The notes under the pieces were generated by a model. That model searched no databases. It saw only the letters and a program-made list of their open reading frames with translations, and had not been told where the DNA came from. From assembly GCA_963723495.1 (NCBI GenBank), contig CAVRQR010000002.1, forward strand, positions 405,397 through 469,396: 64,000 bases of DNA, in the 5' to 3' direction. The translations under genes were made by a program, and so were the position numbers. Source of the DNA: Gp6-AA40 sp963723495. GTDB taxonomy: Bacteria; Acidobacteriota; Vicinamibacteria; Vicinamibacterales; UBA2999. Below are positions 19,861-29,011 of the stretch, piece after piece; the first letter of the stretch is position 1, and each line of letters starts with the position of its first letter.

Positions 19861-20188
19861 GTACGTTTCGCGCGTAACCGAAGCTTTACCGCAACGCTAT
19901 GACTGAGGTTCCAAGAGTTGATTATTGTCCTTGTTTGATACGAGACATGGCAATCCCTGGCTCCATTCGCTGCATTCGCCAGTCGCGCTCCTGGCTCACA
20001 TCGCGATCAGCGTCGGCAACCTCATGCATCGGTCGAAGTCCTCCGAGCAGGAGACTTTTCACAAGCGACCATCACTCGCCACATACCGCTATCAAACGTC
20101 ATCCTCCCCAGCTTCCGAACACCGCACCACAGGCTTTCGCCTCGAACACCCACCGCTACCGAAAAGGAGAGGTCCGCGAACGTTCTTT
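19861..20188. other. 328-bp divergent intergenic region
   Basis: This region separates the winged-helix/TPR regulator (minus) from the ECF sigma factor (plus) and should hold both promoters. An open frame from 19925 runs into the sigma gene, but its residues look like untranslated sequence. An AAAAGGAGAGG purine tract lies at 20162-20172, about 17 bases before the ATG at 20189, rather far for a ribosome-binding site. I see no other element. Confidence 0.4.
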
Positions 20189-20833
20189 ATGAATACCCGC
20201 ATCGCGAATCACACGAGCCGCACGAACTTCGATGAGGTGGTGCTCCCCCACCTCGACGCAGCGTACAGATTGGCGCGCTGGCTGACTCGGAATGAGCACG
20301 ACGCGGAGGATGTCGTGCAGGAGGCGTCACTCCGCGCGTTTCTTTACTTGCAGACATTCTCCGGCAGCAATGCCAGGGGCTGGTTTCTCAGGATTGTTCG
20401 AAACACCTGCTACGCTTCCTTCGATCGGAGGCCGCCGCAGCATACCGACGTGTTCGATGAAGAACAGCACAGCGGTGGCGAGCTGGCGGACACTCCCGAA
20501 ACGCTGATGCTTCAAGCGGCCGATGCCCTGCTGGCCGAACAAGCATTGGGCGAGCTGCCCGATCGATTCCGCGAGCTTCTCGTGCTCCGCGAGATCGAGG
20601 GCCTCTCGTACCAGGAACTGGCCGACGTTCTCGGAATTCCTATCGGAACGGTGATGTCAGGGCTTTCGCGCGCGCGCCAGGCCTTCCACCGCGCGCTCAG
20701 CGCACGTCTCGAGGACTCTCAGCGACATGGATCTGTCATCTCGGTCCGCGTCGAGCCTTGGCTCACTTCCACGAGTCGCGCCAGTCGCGCCAGAGCCAGC
20801 GGAGCGAGTCCGGCAGGATGGCGCGAGCGCTAA
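20189..20833 (+). CDS. ECF-type RNA polymerase sigma factor
   Basis: The ATG at 20189 (MNTRIANHTSRTNFDEVVLP) is chosen over a frame starting at 19925. The protein of 214 residues has region 2 as YRLARWLTRNEHDAEDVVQE and GSNARGWFLRIVRNTCY, and region 4 as LPDRFRELLVLREIEGLSYQ, ELADVLGIPIGTVMSGLSRA. This matches a group of ECF factors that carry no fused extra domain; the C-terminal 35 residues are of low complexity (Ser/Arg/Ala). No anti-sigma gene is adjacent. It converges with the large TonB receptor gene across a strong hairpin terminator. Confidence 0.87.
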   Translation: MNTRIANHTSRTNFDEVVLPHLDAAYRLARWLTRNEHDAEDVVQEASLRAFLYLQTFSGSNARGWFLRIVRNTCYASFDRRPPQHTDVFDEEQHSGGELADTPETLMLQAADALLAEQALGELPDRFRELLVLREIEGLSYQELADVLGIPIGTVMSGLSRARQAFHRALSARLEDSQRHGSVISVRVEPWLTSTSRASRARASGASPAGWRER

Positions 20834-20839
20834 CCAAAA

Positions 20840-20870
20840 GTGGCGCGCGCTCACGTCGAGCGCGCGCCAC
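20840..20870 (-). terminator. Intrinsic terminator of the TonB receptor gene (possibly bidirectional)
   Basis: GTGGCGCGCGCTC at 20840-20852 pairs perfectly with GAGCGCGCGCCAC at 20858-20870 around a 5-base loop. On the minus strand the stem is followed directly by TTTTGG, a short U-tract, so it fits the end of the receptor transcript, whose stop is at 20891. It lies 6 bp after the sigma-factor stop (20831-20833) and could stop that transcript too, but there is no T-run on the plus strand. Confidence 0.75.
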
Positions 20871-20890
20871 CTCCGAGTCATGTATGTCGA

Positions 20891-23800
20891 TCAGAAGTCG
20901 ATCGTCACGCCAAGCTTCGCGACTCGGGCATCCAGAACGTCCTGCGGTGTCAGCCACGTCGTGGTCAGCGGGTTATAGACCTGGTTGTAGGTCAGCACGG
21001 GAGCACTGTTCATCAGATTGTAGAAATCGACCTGCAGCTTGGTTCGTGTCCGACCAATTCTCACGAGCTTGGCCAGACGCAGATCGATCTGATTGACGCG
21101 GTCACCGTAGAGAGTTCCGGGCTCGATCAGGTTGACCGTGACGTTTGCGACTCCACCTGACGGTGGACGTCCGAGTGATTGCGCCACGACGGCCGCGGGG
21201 ACGTTGTAGTTGGCCGCCAACTGCGCCCCCGGGTTGCTCCGGAACGTCGTGCTGACCTCAACGTCGATCTTGGGAACCAGATACGTGCCAAGCCCCCGGA
21301 CCTGCGTGAGGAATCCGGACGCCAGGTGGCAGTACTGCAGCGGCATCGCGCCAGCCTGGTTGACACCCAGCGCGCTGGGACCTGGAATCGACACACCGAT
21401 GGTCACGGTCTGAGGTGGAGTGAGGCTTTCTGGAACTTTAGTGGCGACCTCGCAGAAATCCATCACCGTCTGACCGGTGCTGGTGCCTCCCTGTAACGTC
21501 AGACCATTCAGCGTGCGTGCGCTGACCGTGATATCGAAACCGTTCCAGTGGTGGCCATACTTGCCGTAATCGCTCGCTGGCTGCACTTGATAATCGACGA
21601 TCCCGAAGAGTTGCGGATCGACGTCGTGGAGTCCGGAAACGGTGTAGCCGCCGCCGCCCGGGAGTCGCGGATCGACCGGCGCGGTGATGCTGTACTGCGT
21701 GAAGTTCGAAGCATTCACCGCGAGATTGCGAGTCACGTACTGCCCGTACCACCACCGTTTGTTGAACTGCACTTCCGCCGATATGCGCGGCAGGATCTCG
21801 TGCTGCAGTGCCACACCGACTTGCGTGTCCCAGGGACGGAGGCCGTTGAGCAGTGAGTCCGCATAACTGAGGCCCGCATTCAGCGTTCCGAAGTTGGTGT
21901 TCGCAACCCGGCCGCACGAATCGCCACCGGTGGCTCGGAAATCCTGCGCGTTTGGATTCAACAGATCGCAGTCGGGCGTGAAGTTTCTGTTGGCGTCGGT
22001 CCAACTGCGGTCGGCGCGGGTCGCGATCTGCGACGTCGGGGCGGCGCCGGTGAAGATGCCTCCGTTCTGCGCCGGGTAGAGATACCGGCCCCAGTTCGCC
22101 TTGATCGAGGTCTTCCCCGTTCCGAAGAGATCGTAGGCCGCACCCACCCGTGGACTGATGTTGTGAAAGTTCACGCCATCGGCTCTATCGATCGTCGTCA
22201 CCTCGGGGAAGAACCGCGTGCCTCCGATCTGCGCGCTCGGATAGTAGCTCCACGCGTGGTCGTACCTGACGCCGCCCTGCAGCGTCAGCCGCTTCAACGT
22301 CCACTGATCCTGGATGAACAGGGCGTCGAAACGTGTCCGCCACTCGCTCTCGAACATGCCAGAGAACTCGGTGATCTGATTCGGGATCCCGTTGTTGAAT
22401 CGGTACTGAACCGCATCGGGGGGAGCAGGGTTGGACTCCTGGCTGTCGTAGTTCCACAGGCCGTTGTAGCCGAACTTCATGTTGTGCGCGCCGGTCACGT
22501 ACGAGAAGTGCGCCTTCCACGTGTTCGACGAGATCCATCCCGTCGATTTATCGCCACACGCCGGACTGTACGAGCGGTAGCACAGGCCCGGGATGCTCCC
22601 GCCCTGCTCCGACACGGCGATCAGATTGGTCGTGGGATTGCCCGGTGCGGCTCCTCCTCCCCATCGGTTGTTGTACGCACTCCAGCCGACGTCGAGCAGC
22701 GCCTTGTTCGACATCGTGTTCACCCAGTTCACTTGCGTGATCCGGTTGGGCGGCGTCGAATAGGTTGCAGTTTCCGGTGCGGCCGTCGCGCTTCCACCGA
22801 TGATCCATCCGTCTGTGTTGTCACGACACGCGCTGCCGGCCGTCGAGCCAGGCCATCGCGCGCCGGAACATCCCCACTGCTCGTCCCAGAAGCCGGTGAG
22901 CTTGTTGTTGGGGCTCATTTGCCACGTCAGGCGCACCGCACCCGATCGCGTCTTGCCGGCGCCGCGCGCCGGTCTGCTCAGATCCGGTTCGTAGCTCCAC
23001 GAGCTTTCATTGCCGGCATTGAGATTGGCCCACATGCCGGGGACCGACATCGAGTTGCCCTGATTGCGCAGCCAGCCGAAGAACCACAGCTTGTCTCTCT
23101 TGATGGGACCTCCCAGGGCGAAGTCAACGTCCCACAACTCGAGCAGATCACCCGGCGACCTCAGGCCTGCCGCCTGCAACTCGTCGGTGAAGTTGTCGCC
23201 CTGCAAATGTCGATTCGAGTAGAAGAACGATGATGCGCCGGTGAAGTCGTTGCCACCTGTCTTTGGGACGATGTTCATGTACGGTCCGCCGGTTTCGACT
23301 TCGCCGAGGCCGCCCGACGTCGCAAAGGTCACCTCCTCGACGTTGCCGGTGTTGACCTGATATCCGGAGACACCACCACCGCCGCGCGACGCGCCCACGT
23401 TCATGCCGCCGACGAGTAACCGCCCCTCGCTCGTCGGACCGCCGTGAATCCCGAACGTGATCATCGATGGAGTCAATTGCATCGAGTTGGGAGCGCCGGT
23501 GACGCCGGGCATCAGCAGCAGCAGACCATTCCAGCTTCGCGCTGCCGGCACGCTGGCCACCAGTTCTCCGTCCATGACGGCTTGCCGCGTGGCGTTCTGC
23601 ACATCGACAACCGGTGTTTCGCCGGCAACGGTGATCGTTTCCTCGAGACCGCCGACTGACATGTCGCTGTTGACGGTCACCGTGCCTGAACCGCTCAGCT
23701 CGATGCCGGTCCGGATCACCGTGTTGAATCCCGGCAGCGTGAAGGTCAACGTGTATGTGCCGGGGCGGAGATCGACGATGCGGTACTGCCCGGTGTTGTC

Positions 23801-23980
23801 GGTGACCACCGAGCGAACTTTTTCGATCAGTGCCGGGCTCGCCGCTTCGACGGTCACGCCCGGAAGGATGCCTCCGGATGGGTCTCTGACCACTCCGGCA
23901 AGCGCTTGTGCAGATGCGATGGATGGCAGCGTGATCGCGAACGCGATCAACAGGAGCACTCTCGATACTCGTGCTTGCAT
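20891..23980 (-). CDS. TonB-dependent receptor with carboxypeptidase-regulatory-like domain (OmpA-related, acidobacterial type)
   Basis: The start is ATG 23980 (MQARVSRVLLL), preceded four bases upstream by AGGGGG; a frame to 24058 adds untypical residues. The protein has 1029 residues: a signal peptide ending SIASAQ, a regulatory beta-sandwich (GVVRDPSGGILPGVTVEAAS, TDNTGQYRIVDLRPGTYTL), a plug region with VDVQNATRQAVMDGELV and GYQVNTGNVEEVTF, and a long barrel ending RVAKLGVTIDF. This is the large receptor family abundant in Acidobacteriota, thought to import complex glycans or other large ligands. It is intact, unlike the receptor at 14028. The gene ends before a strong terminator. Confidence 0.93.
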   Translation of the reverse strand: MQARVSRVLLLIAFAITLPSIASAQALAGVVRDPSGGILPGVTVEAASPALIEKVRSVVTDNTGQYRIVDLRPGTYTLTFTLPGFNTVIRTGIELSGSGTVTVNSDMSVGGLEETITVAGETPVVDVQNATRQAVMDGELVASVPAARSWNGLLLLMPGVTGAPNSMQLTPSMITFGIHGGPTSEGRLLVGGMNVGASRGGGGVSGYQVNTGNVEEVTFATSGGLGEVETGGPYMNIVPKTGGNDFTGASSFFYSNRHLQGDNFTDELQAAGLRSPGDLLELWDVDFALGGPIKRDKLWFFGWLRNQGNSMSVPGMWANLNAGNESSWSYEPDLSRPARGAGKTRSGAVRLTWQMSPNNKLTGFWDEQWGCSGARWPGSTAGSACRDNTDGWIIGGSATAAPETATYSTPPNRITQVNWVNTMSNKALLDVGWSAYNNRWGGGAAPGNPTTNLIAVSEQGGSIPGLCYRSYSPACGDKSTGWISSNTWKAHFSYVTGAHNMKFGYNGLWNYDSQESNPAPPDAVQYRFNNGIPNQITEFSGMFESEWRTRFDALFIQDQWTLKRLTLQGGVRYDHAWSYYPSAQIGGTRFFPEVTTIDRADGVNFHNISPRVGAAYDLFGTGKTSIKANWGRYLYPAQNGGIFTGAAPTSQIATRADRSWTDANRNFTPDCDLLNPNAQDFRATGGDSCGRVANTNFGTLNAGLSYADSLLNGLRPWDTQVGVALQHEILPRISAEVQFNKRWWYGQYVTRNLAVNASNFTQYSITAPVDPRLPGGGGYTVSGLHDVDPQLFGIVDYQVQPASDYGKYGHHWNGFDITVSARTLNGLTLQGGTSTGQTVMDFCEVATKVPESLTPPQTVTIGVSIPGPSALGVNQAGAMPLQYCHLASGFLTQVRGLGTYLVPKIDVEVSTTFRSNPGAQLAANYNVPAAVVAQSLGRPPSGGVANVTVNLIEPGTLYGDRVNQIDLRLAKLVRIGRTRTKLQVDFYNLMNSAPVLTYNQVYNPLTTTWLTPQDVLDARVAKLGVTIDF

Positions 23981-24135
23981 GGGTCCCCCTTGCAAGCCGG
24001 AGTATAGACAGCCGCCACAGTATAGAAATCCCCAGAATGTGGTAGGCCCAAGGGCCATTAGGGCTCAATTAGATGAGTCGGCTGAATGTCTGACGACGCG
24101 ACTGTTCAGCGCTCTCGGTTGAGAACGATGGAAGT

Positions 24136-25347
24136 TCAGCGCAGTCCTACTGACTCGAATGAGACTTCCGCCGGCAGCCCGACGTACTGCTCCGCGAGAC
24201 TCGTCATCGCGGCACGCGAGCTCGTGAGGTAGTCGAGATCGGCGATCTGGCGCTGGTGGTCGAACGCGTTCTCATTTGGAAAGCGATGCATCGTCGACGT
24301 CATCCACCAGGAGAAGCGCTGCGCCTTCCACACGCGGCGAAGACAGATGTCGGAGTATTCGTCCATTCCCTCGGTGCGGCCCTGCTCGTAGAACATCTTG
24401 ATCGCCCGTGCGAGCACCAGCACGTCCGACGCCGCCAGGTTCAATCCCTTCGCACCCGTCGGCGGGACGATGTGCGCGGCATCGCCGGCAAGGAATAGAT
24501 GGCCGTAGCGCATGGGCGAGGCGACGAAGCTGCGCATCGGGGTCACGCCCTTCTGAATGATGCGGCCGATGTTCGGCTTCCAGCCGTCCTCCGTCGTCAT
24601 CCGCGTGAACATCTCCTGCCAGATGGCGTCGTCCGACCAGTTCTCGATCGGTTCGTCTGGCGGCACCTGAAAGTAGAGCCTCGTAATCTTCGACGAGCGC
24701 ATGCTGAACAGCGCAAAGCCGCGCTCGTGGAGCGTATATACGAGCTCGTCACATGACGGGTCGGCCTCGGCGAGAATCCCGAGCCAGCCAAACGGGTAGA
24801 TCCGTTCATAGATGGTCAGCACGCCGTTCGGAATCGACGGTCGGCAGATGCCGTGAAATCCGTCGCAGCCTGCAATGAAGTCGCAATGGACTTCGTGCTC
24901 GGTGCCGCCATGCAGAAATCGGAGCACGGGGCTGCGTGAGTCAATGGCGTTCACCGAGACACGGTCGGCCTCGAAGTACAAGGGTCGCGCCGTCTCCGTC
25001 CGCGCGTCGATCAGATCGCGGACGACTTCGTTCTGCCCGTAGACAGTGATCGCCTTGCCACCGGTGAGATCGGCGAAGTCGATCCGATGGCGCTGCCCCA
25101 GAAAGCTGACGTAGAGCCCGTCGTGCCGGAGTCCAATCCGTTGCAGCCCGGCACTCACGCCCATCGCGTTCATCAGGTCCACCGTGCCTTGTTCAAGGAC
25201 GCCGGCCCTCACGCGGTCGATCACGTAGTCTCGGCTGCGGTTCTCGACGATGACCGAATCGATGCCATTGAGGTGAAGAAGGTGGCCAAGCAACAGCCCC
25301 GCGGGACCGGCGCCGACAATTCCGACTTGCGTCGTCAGGTCACGCAT
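24136..25347 (-). CDS. pobA: 4-hydroxybenzoate 3-monooxygenase
   Basis: This is an intact flavoprotein hydroxylase of 403 residues, the normal PobA size of about 390-400. FAD-binding motifs: GAGPAG at residues 12-17 (GxGxxG), GCDGFHG (the DG motif) and LAGDAAHIVPPTGAKGLNLA (the GD motif with the PobA-type PPTGAKG loop). RAGVLEQGT near residue 48 is also typical of the family. It hydroxylates 4-hydroxybenzoate to protocatechuate with NADPH and oxygen. No protocatechuate dioxygenase gene is in the window. It is the last gene of a minus-strand run with a methyltransferase and a glycosyltransferase, 23 bp from the former. Confidence 0.92.
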   Translation of the reverse strand: MRDLTTQVGIVGAGPAGLLLGHLLHLNGIDSVIVENRSRDYVIDRVRAGVLEQGTVDLMNAMGVSAGLQRIGLRHDGLYVSFLGQRHRIDFADLTGGKAITVYGQNEVVRDLIDARTETARPLYFEADRVSVNAIDSRSPVLRFLHGGTEHEVHCDFIAGCDGFHGICRPSIPNGVLTIYERIYPFGWLGILAEADPSCDELVYTLHERGFALFSMRSSKITRLYFQVPPDEPIENWSDDAIWQEMFTRMTTEDGWKPNIGRIIQKGVTPMRSFVASPMRYGHLFLAGDAAHIVPPTGAKGLNLAASDVLVLARAIKMFYEQGRTEGMDEYSDICLRRVWKAQRFSWWMTSTMHRFPNENAFDHQRQIADLDYLTSSRAAMTSLAEQYVGLPAEVSFESVGLR

Positions 25348-25370
25348 GGTTCAGTCTGCCAGTGTCAATC

Positions 25371-26027
25371 TCACGCCTCTTGGCGGAACTGGGCGCGCAC
25401 GAACATCTGCTTGGCCAGCGGCTTCCACGGCAGGCGTAAGTAGAGACGGATCAACCAGGGCTTCACGGGCAGTGCACTCTTCAAGGAGAACGGCAGGAAT
25501 GCCGGCACGCATTCGAGGACGCGCCAGCCGTGCGCTTCCAGGAAGTCGCACAAGCTCACGTCCGAATACACCGTGCGATGCGTGTAATCGTCAAAGTACT
25601 CCTTGTATGCGCGCCGGTAGTTCGGTTGCAGGATGTTCAACGTCGCACCGCCCCGCACCTTCTTGCCGAGTTGTGCGAGCACGGCGGCAAACTCAGCTTG
25701 CGTCAGGTGCTCGAACAGGTTGCTCGCGAAGACGAAATCGACCGAGGCATCCCGAAGAAACTCGAGATCCGTCACGCATCCCACGTGTGCGGTCACACCG
25801 CTCCGCACGTGCTGGGGAAGCTCTGGCCAGAGATCCACCGCGGTCCGGGTTCTGCACTCGATGTTGTTGATGAAGTTGGCGTAGCCTGCGCCGAGCTCGA
25901 GGACATGAAACTCCGGCTTGATCAAGCGCTGGAAATAACCGGCGCAAAGTGTGGCCCAGAGAATTTCGCGGTTGGCGTCCGGGCGAAATCGGGTTTGTCG
26001 ATAGCCGTCGGTCATGCCCTGGGCCAT
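25371..26027 (-). CDS. SAM-dependent methyltransferase (class I)
   Basis: This protein of 218 residues has a SAM-binding motif I, HVLELGAGYANFIN, followed by a motif DLWPE (acidic end of strand 2), VGCVTDLEFL and DFVFASNLFEHLTQ (post-motif III wording with the EHL seen in many methyltransferases). The C-terminal third is rich in aromatic and basic residues. Its gene overlaps the end of the preceding glycosyltransferase by 16 bp. Family members next to GT2 enzymes usually modify glycans or lipid carriers; the substrate here is unknown. Confidence 0.85.
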   Translation of the reverse strand: MAQGMTDGYRQTRFRPDANREILWATLCAGYFQRLIKPEFHVLELGAGYANFINNIECRTRTAVDLWPELPQHVRSGVTAHVGCVTDLEFLRDASVDFVFASNLFEHLTQAEFAAVLAQLGKKVRGGATLNILQPNYRRAYKEYFDDYTHRTVYSDVSLCDFLEAHGWRVLECVPAFLPFSLKSALPVKPWLIRLYLRLPWKPLAKQMFVRAQFRQEA

Positions 26028-27025
26028 CCCGAAACGATTCCTCGAATCATCCGCATCCCCACGGCGAAGGCACGGCGGTTACTCGTGTTGCCGCCCTTGC
26101 TCGTCCCGACACGATTACGAAACGTGATCGGGCATTCCACGATGTGAAAGGGTCCAGCGAGCGCGGTATCCAGGAGATGCGCATTGAACTCCAGGTTGAT
26201 GGCCGGGTTTAAGAACGGCAGCAGCGCGCGCAGCGCGGAGTTGCGGCATAGCTTGTACGTCGTGCCGACATCCGTGAAGGTCCCCTTGCCGAGGTGCTTG
26301 GCTTCGAGCAGTTTGCCGACAAAGAAATTACCGTAGTACATGAAGTTGGTCAGCTGTGTCCGGTGGGCGCGCAGCTGTTCGACGATGCGAGTGCCGTTCA
26401 CGATGTCGGCATGCGCGATATAGGACATGAACTTGTCGATGTCGTAGGCGCGAAACGTCATGTCCCCTTCGCAGAGTAACGTGAGCTCGGTGTCGCTGTA
26501 GCTCATTCCCTCCTGTAACGCCCGGTACACACAGTGGCCGTATCCCTGCTGCGATTCCCGCACGACCATGGCCCCGTGCTCGCTGGCGACCTCACCGGTG
26601 CGATCCGTGCTGTTGTTGTCGACCACGATCACACGCCGCACCAGCGGATGCGCTCGGAAATCGTCAACGGCCAGCGCGATGCTCGCTTCGTCGTTGAAAG
26701 CCGTCAGCACTACCGTCAGGTGGCGAACGGCTGGCGGTTCCATCATGATCTCGTGGCGCCGTCGCTTCCTGGGCAGAAACACCAGCAGGTCCACGGCGGC
26801 AAGGCCACTCGCCAACAGGATCAATCCACCGCTCACCACCAGCAGCCGGCCGGGCCATGCAGGCGACAGCCACCCCGGCACGACCGTCTCGGTCAGGGCA
26901 AAGACAAGGGCCCCGGCCAGGTGAGTCGCAAGCCCAACTGAGATGAGGACGAGGGCGTACATCAGCAGCGGCAGACGTCGCCATCCTGGCATTGACGCCG
27001 GCTTCTCGTCCTCCCGAAGCACCAA
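26012..27025 (-). CDS. Family 2 glycosyltransferase with N-terminal membrane segments
   Basis: Two hydrophobic segments lie at about residues 19-45 and 58-86, then a GT-A domain: LTVVLTAFNDEASIALAVDD, VRRVIVVDNNSTDRTGEVA, and an acidic LLCEGDMTF in the place of the DxD metal site. A motif around FTDVGTTYKLCRNSA and NLEFNAHLLD resembles the dolichyl-phosphate-mannose-synthase-like branch, which uses polyprenyl phosphate. Length 337. The acceptor and sugar are not readable from the sequence. Second gene in the run membrane protein, GT2, methyltransferase, pobA; the gap to the gene upstream is 40 bp. Confidence 0.85.
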   Translation of the reverse strand: MVLREDEKPASMPGWRRLPLLMYALVLISVGLATHLAGALVFALTETVVPGWLSPAWPGRLLVVSGGLILLASGLAAVDLLVFLPRKRRRHEIMMEPPAVRHLTVVLTAFNDEASIALAVDDFRAHPLVRRVIVVDNNSTDRTGEVASEHGAMVVRESQQGYGHCVYRALQEGMSYSDTELTLLCEGDMTFRAYDIDKFMSYIAHADIVNGTRIVEQLRAHRTQLTNFMYYGNFFVGKLLEAKHLGKGTFTDVGTTYKLCRNSALRALLPFLNPAINLEFNAHLLDTALAGPFHIVECPITFRNRVGTSKGGNTSNRRAFAVGMRMIRGIVSGWPRA

Positions 27026-27065
27026 CTGCGCGATTTTTTGCGTAACCAGCTACCTCCGAAAGACG

Positions 27066-28784
27066 TTACTCGAATAGCAGTCGGGTCAACTCCGCAGCCT
27101 CCGCCTGCGTAATACCGGCCGAGAGGCTCTCGACCGGCTTGCCAAGCGTGGCTTCGATCCGCCGTTTCAAGGCTCCACCGTCGACTGTGCGTGTGGTGAA
27201 CGCGGGCTCGTCCGGGTTCTCGGGTGCAAACACGATAGAGGTCACCTGCTGCGGCGCTGGCGAATCCATCAACGCCATCAAGGTTTCCTTTCTGGCTGCC
27301 CACCATTGATCGGGCGGACAGCAGTAGACCGGGGGGCGCTCGACGATCTTGAATCTCCCGTACAGGTCTTCCGCCGTGAAGGGAGGCTGCAGCGCGAACG
27401 GCGTCGCCCAGGACCAGAACCAGCCATCCCGATGCCATTCGGGCACTCCAACGAGAACAATGCTGCCATGGGGGATCGACCGCAGCAGACGAGGGACGGC
27501 CGAGGCAAACCGCTGTGACTCGATACCGCTGGCAACCCACGTGGACACATTCCAGATCGAAGCCACTGCGTAGAGAACGATCAGGGTTCCGGCCATCGCC
27601 ACTCGAATGCTCACCCGACGGCGCTCTTCCGCACGGCATCCGGGTAAGACCAGTGATGCCATCGCGATGCTCAGACCCGCGGCCGTGATGTAAAGATGCC
27701 TCGCCGAGAGATAGGTCACAACCATGGGAGCGATCGTGATGGCGTACCAGGCTGCACCGAAGAAGACCAGACGGTGCACCACGGGCTGGCAGGCCCGCCC
27801 GCGCGCGAGCAACCAGCGCGCGCACACCGCCAGTACGCCAATGGTCAGAACTTCGGCAGCGACCTTCATCACACGCGGCGCGCTGTTGGGAGTGGGCAAC
27901 AGTTCCCGCACGTAGCGGTTCTGACGAAAGAAGAACTCCTCGATCGTCGCAGCCGTCAGCAGGTCTTCGCGGACGGCGTTGCCGAACAGCGCGTGGCGAA
28001 GCGCCAGATACAACATCGCGAGTGCGAAGAACAGCAGGTGCGGCCGCAATCGTGCCAACGACCGGCTGCCTGACGCGTCACGCGAGCCCGGCCCGAGCAC
28101 ATCGAACGCAAGGATCAGCACAGGGAAAGTCACGACCGACTGCTTCGCAAACAGTCCGCCTGTGAAGATCAGCAGCGCTGCGAACAGCCACGTACGACGA
28201 TTCGCGACGCGGAACCGGACGAAGCACAGGAAAGCTCCGAGATAGAACAACGCGGCGAGCGAATCGACCCGGCCGCTGATCCAGGCCACCGGCTCGGCAT
28301 GGCTCGGCATGAGCGCGAAGAGCGAGGCGGCCAGTGCCGAGAATGCCGGTTCTCCCGGGGCAATCGATCGGGCAATGGCCAGCACCAGCAGGGCGTTGAG
28401 AAGATGGAGGACGAGATTGGTCGTGTGATAACCGCTGACGTTCATCGAACCAAAGAGGCGAGCATCGAGCCAGTAAGTGAGGGCGAGAAACGGTCTCAGT
28501 TCGTCGGCCACGTAGCCGTACATGCCCTCCGTCCAATCCGAGACGAAGTACGACAACAGGCGCTCGGCGGGCAGATCGTGCAGGTGATGCACGAGGCCGA
28601 AATCATCGCCGAGAAAGTAGTTGTCGCTCCGGATGGTCGGCAGCCCGACCGCAAGGCACACGACGACAATCGCGGCGCACGACAACCACGTGCTCCGCGT
28701 GGACGACGATGCGGCCACCCGCTGGTCCGGACTCACGTCCGACACACCTGTATCCACGCCAACAACATTCGCAACGTCATTCAC
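27066..28784 (-). CDS. Multi-pass membrane protein, GT-C-like glycosyltransferase candidate
   Basis: The open frame reaches 29003, but the region upstream of 28784 is shadow-like; the GTG at 28784 (VNDVANVV) gives about 572 residues. About ten hydrophobic segments are visible. The first extracytoplasmic loop has DNYFLGDDFGLVHHLHD, an acidic pair where GT-C enzymes have the catalytic Asp/Glu, and the next region reads TYWLDARLFGSMNVSGYHTT and NLVLHLLNALLVLAIAR, as in bacterial O-mannosyltransferase-like proteins of unknown function. The soluble C-terminal part of about 130 residues has no recognised domain. It heads the minus-strand operon with the GT2, methyltransferase and pobA genes. Confidence 0.72.
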   Translation of the reverse strand: MNDVANVVGVDTGVSDVSPDQRVAASSSTRSTWLSCAAIVVVCLAVGLPTIRSDNYFLGDDFGLVHHLHDLPAERLLSYFVSDWTEGMYGYVADELRPFLALTYWLDARLFGSMNVSGYHTTNLVLHLLNALLVLAIARSIAPGEPAFSALAASLFALMPSHAEPVAWISGRVDSLAALFYLGAFLCFVRFRVANRRTWLFAALLIFTGGLFAKQSVVTFPVLILAFDVLGPGSRDASGSRSLARLRPHLLFFALAMLYLALRHALFGNAVREDLLTAATIEEFFFRQNRYVRELLPTPNSAPRVMKVAAEVLTIGVLAVCARWLLARGRACQPVVHRLVFFGAAWYAITIAPMVVTYLSARHLYITAAGLSIAMASLVLPGCRAEERRRVSIRVAMAGTLIVLYAVASIWNVSTWVASGIESQRFASAVPRLLRSIPHGSIVLVGVPEWHRDGWFWSWATPFALQPPFTAEDLYGRFKIVERPPVYCCPPDQWWAARKETLMALMDSPAPQQVTSIVFAPENPDEPAFTTRTVDGGALKRRIEATLGKPVESLSAGITQAEAAELTRLLFE

Positions 28785-29011
28785 GCTGAAGGGCTCGATG
28801 CGGCAGACGCTATCACGGATCACGAAAGGAGAGCCCCGCGAGACCTCGACTGAACCGAATCGTGAATTAGGACGAGCACCTGCTGCGTGTCGTCCCGCAG
28901 AAATTATAGACAGGCAGGGTCGGAAGCGAGCCGATCCTGTATCTGCGTCATTCGAGTTTCGCTGCTCGGGACCTTGCGGCGGCGGCTCGCCGTTTCCAAA
29001 CACGGGGCACG
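28785..29011. other. Intergenic stretch before the kinase remnant
   Basis: No gene is supported here. It should contain the promoter of the membrane-protein operon (minus strand), and its right part may belong to the decayed kinase region, because the frame of the remnant stays open for a few more codons upstream (RRFQTRGTR). No hairpin or repeat stands out. Confidence 0.35.

Noticed and set aside
19925..20188. N-terminal extension of the ECF sigma factor
   Set aside because: The residues do not look like a sigma region and ATG 20189 gives the normal length.
24082..24111. GCTGAA / TTCAGC inverted repeat upstream of the large TonB receptor
   Set aside because: Six-base arms with a long loop; not above chance, and no supporting promoter element.
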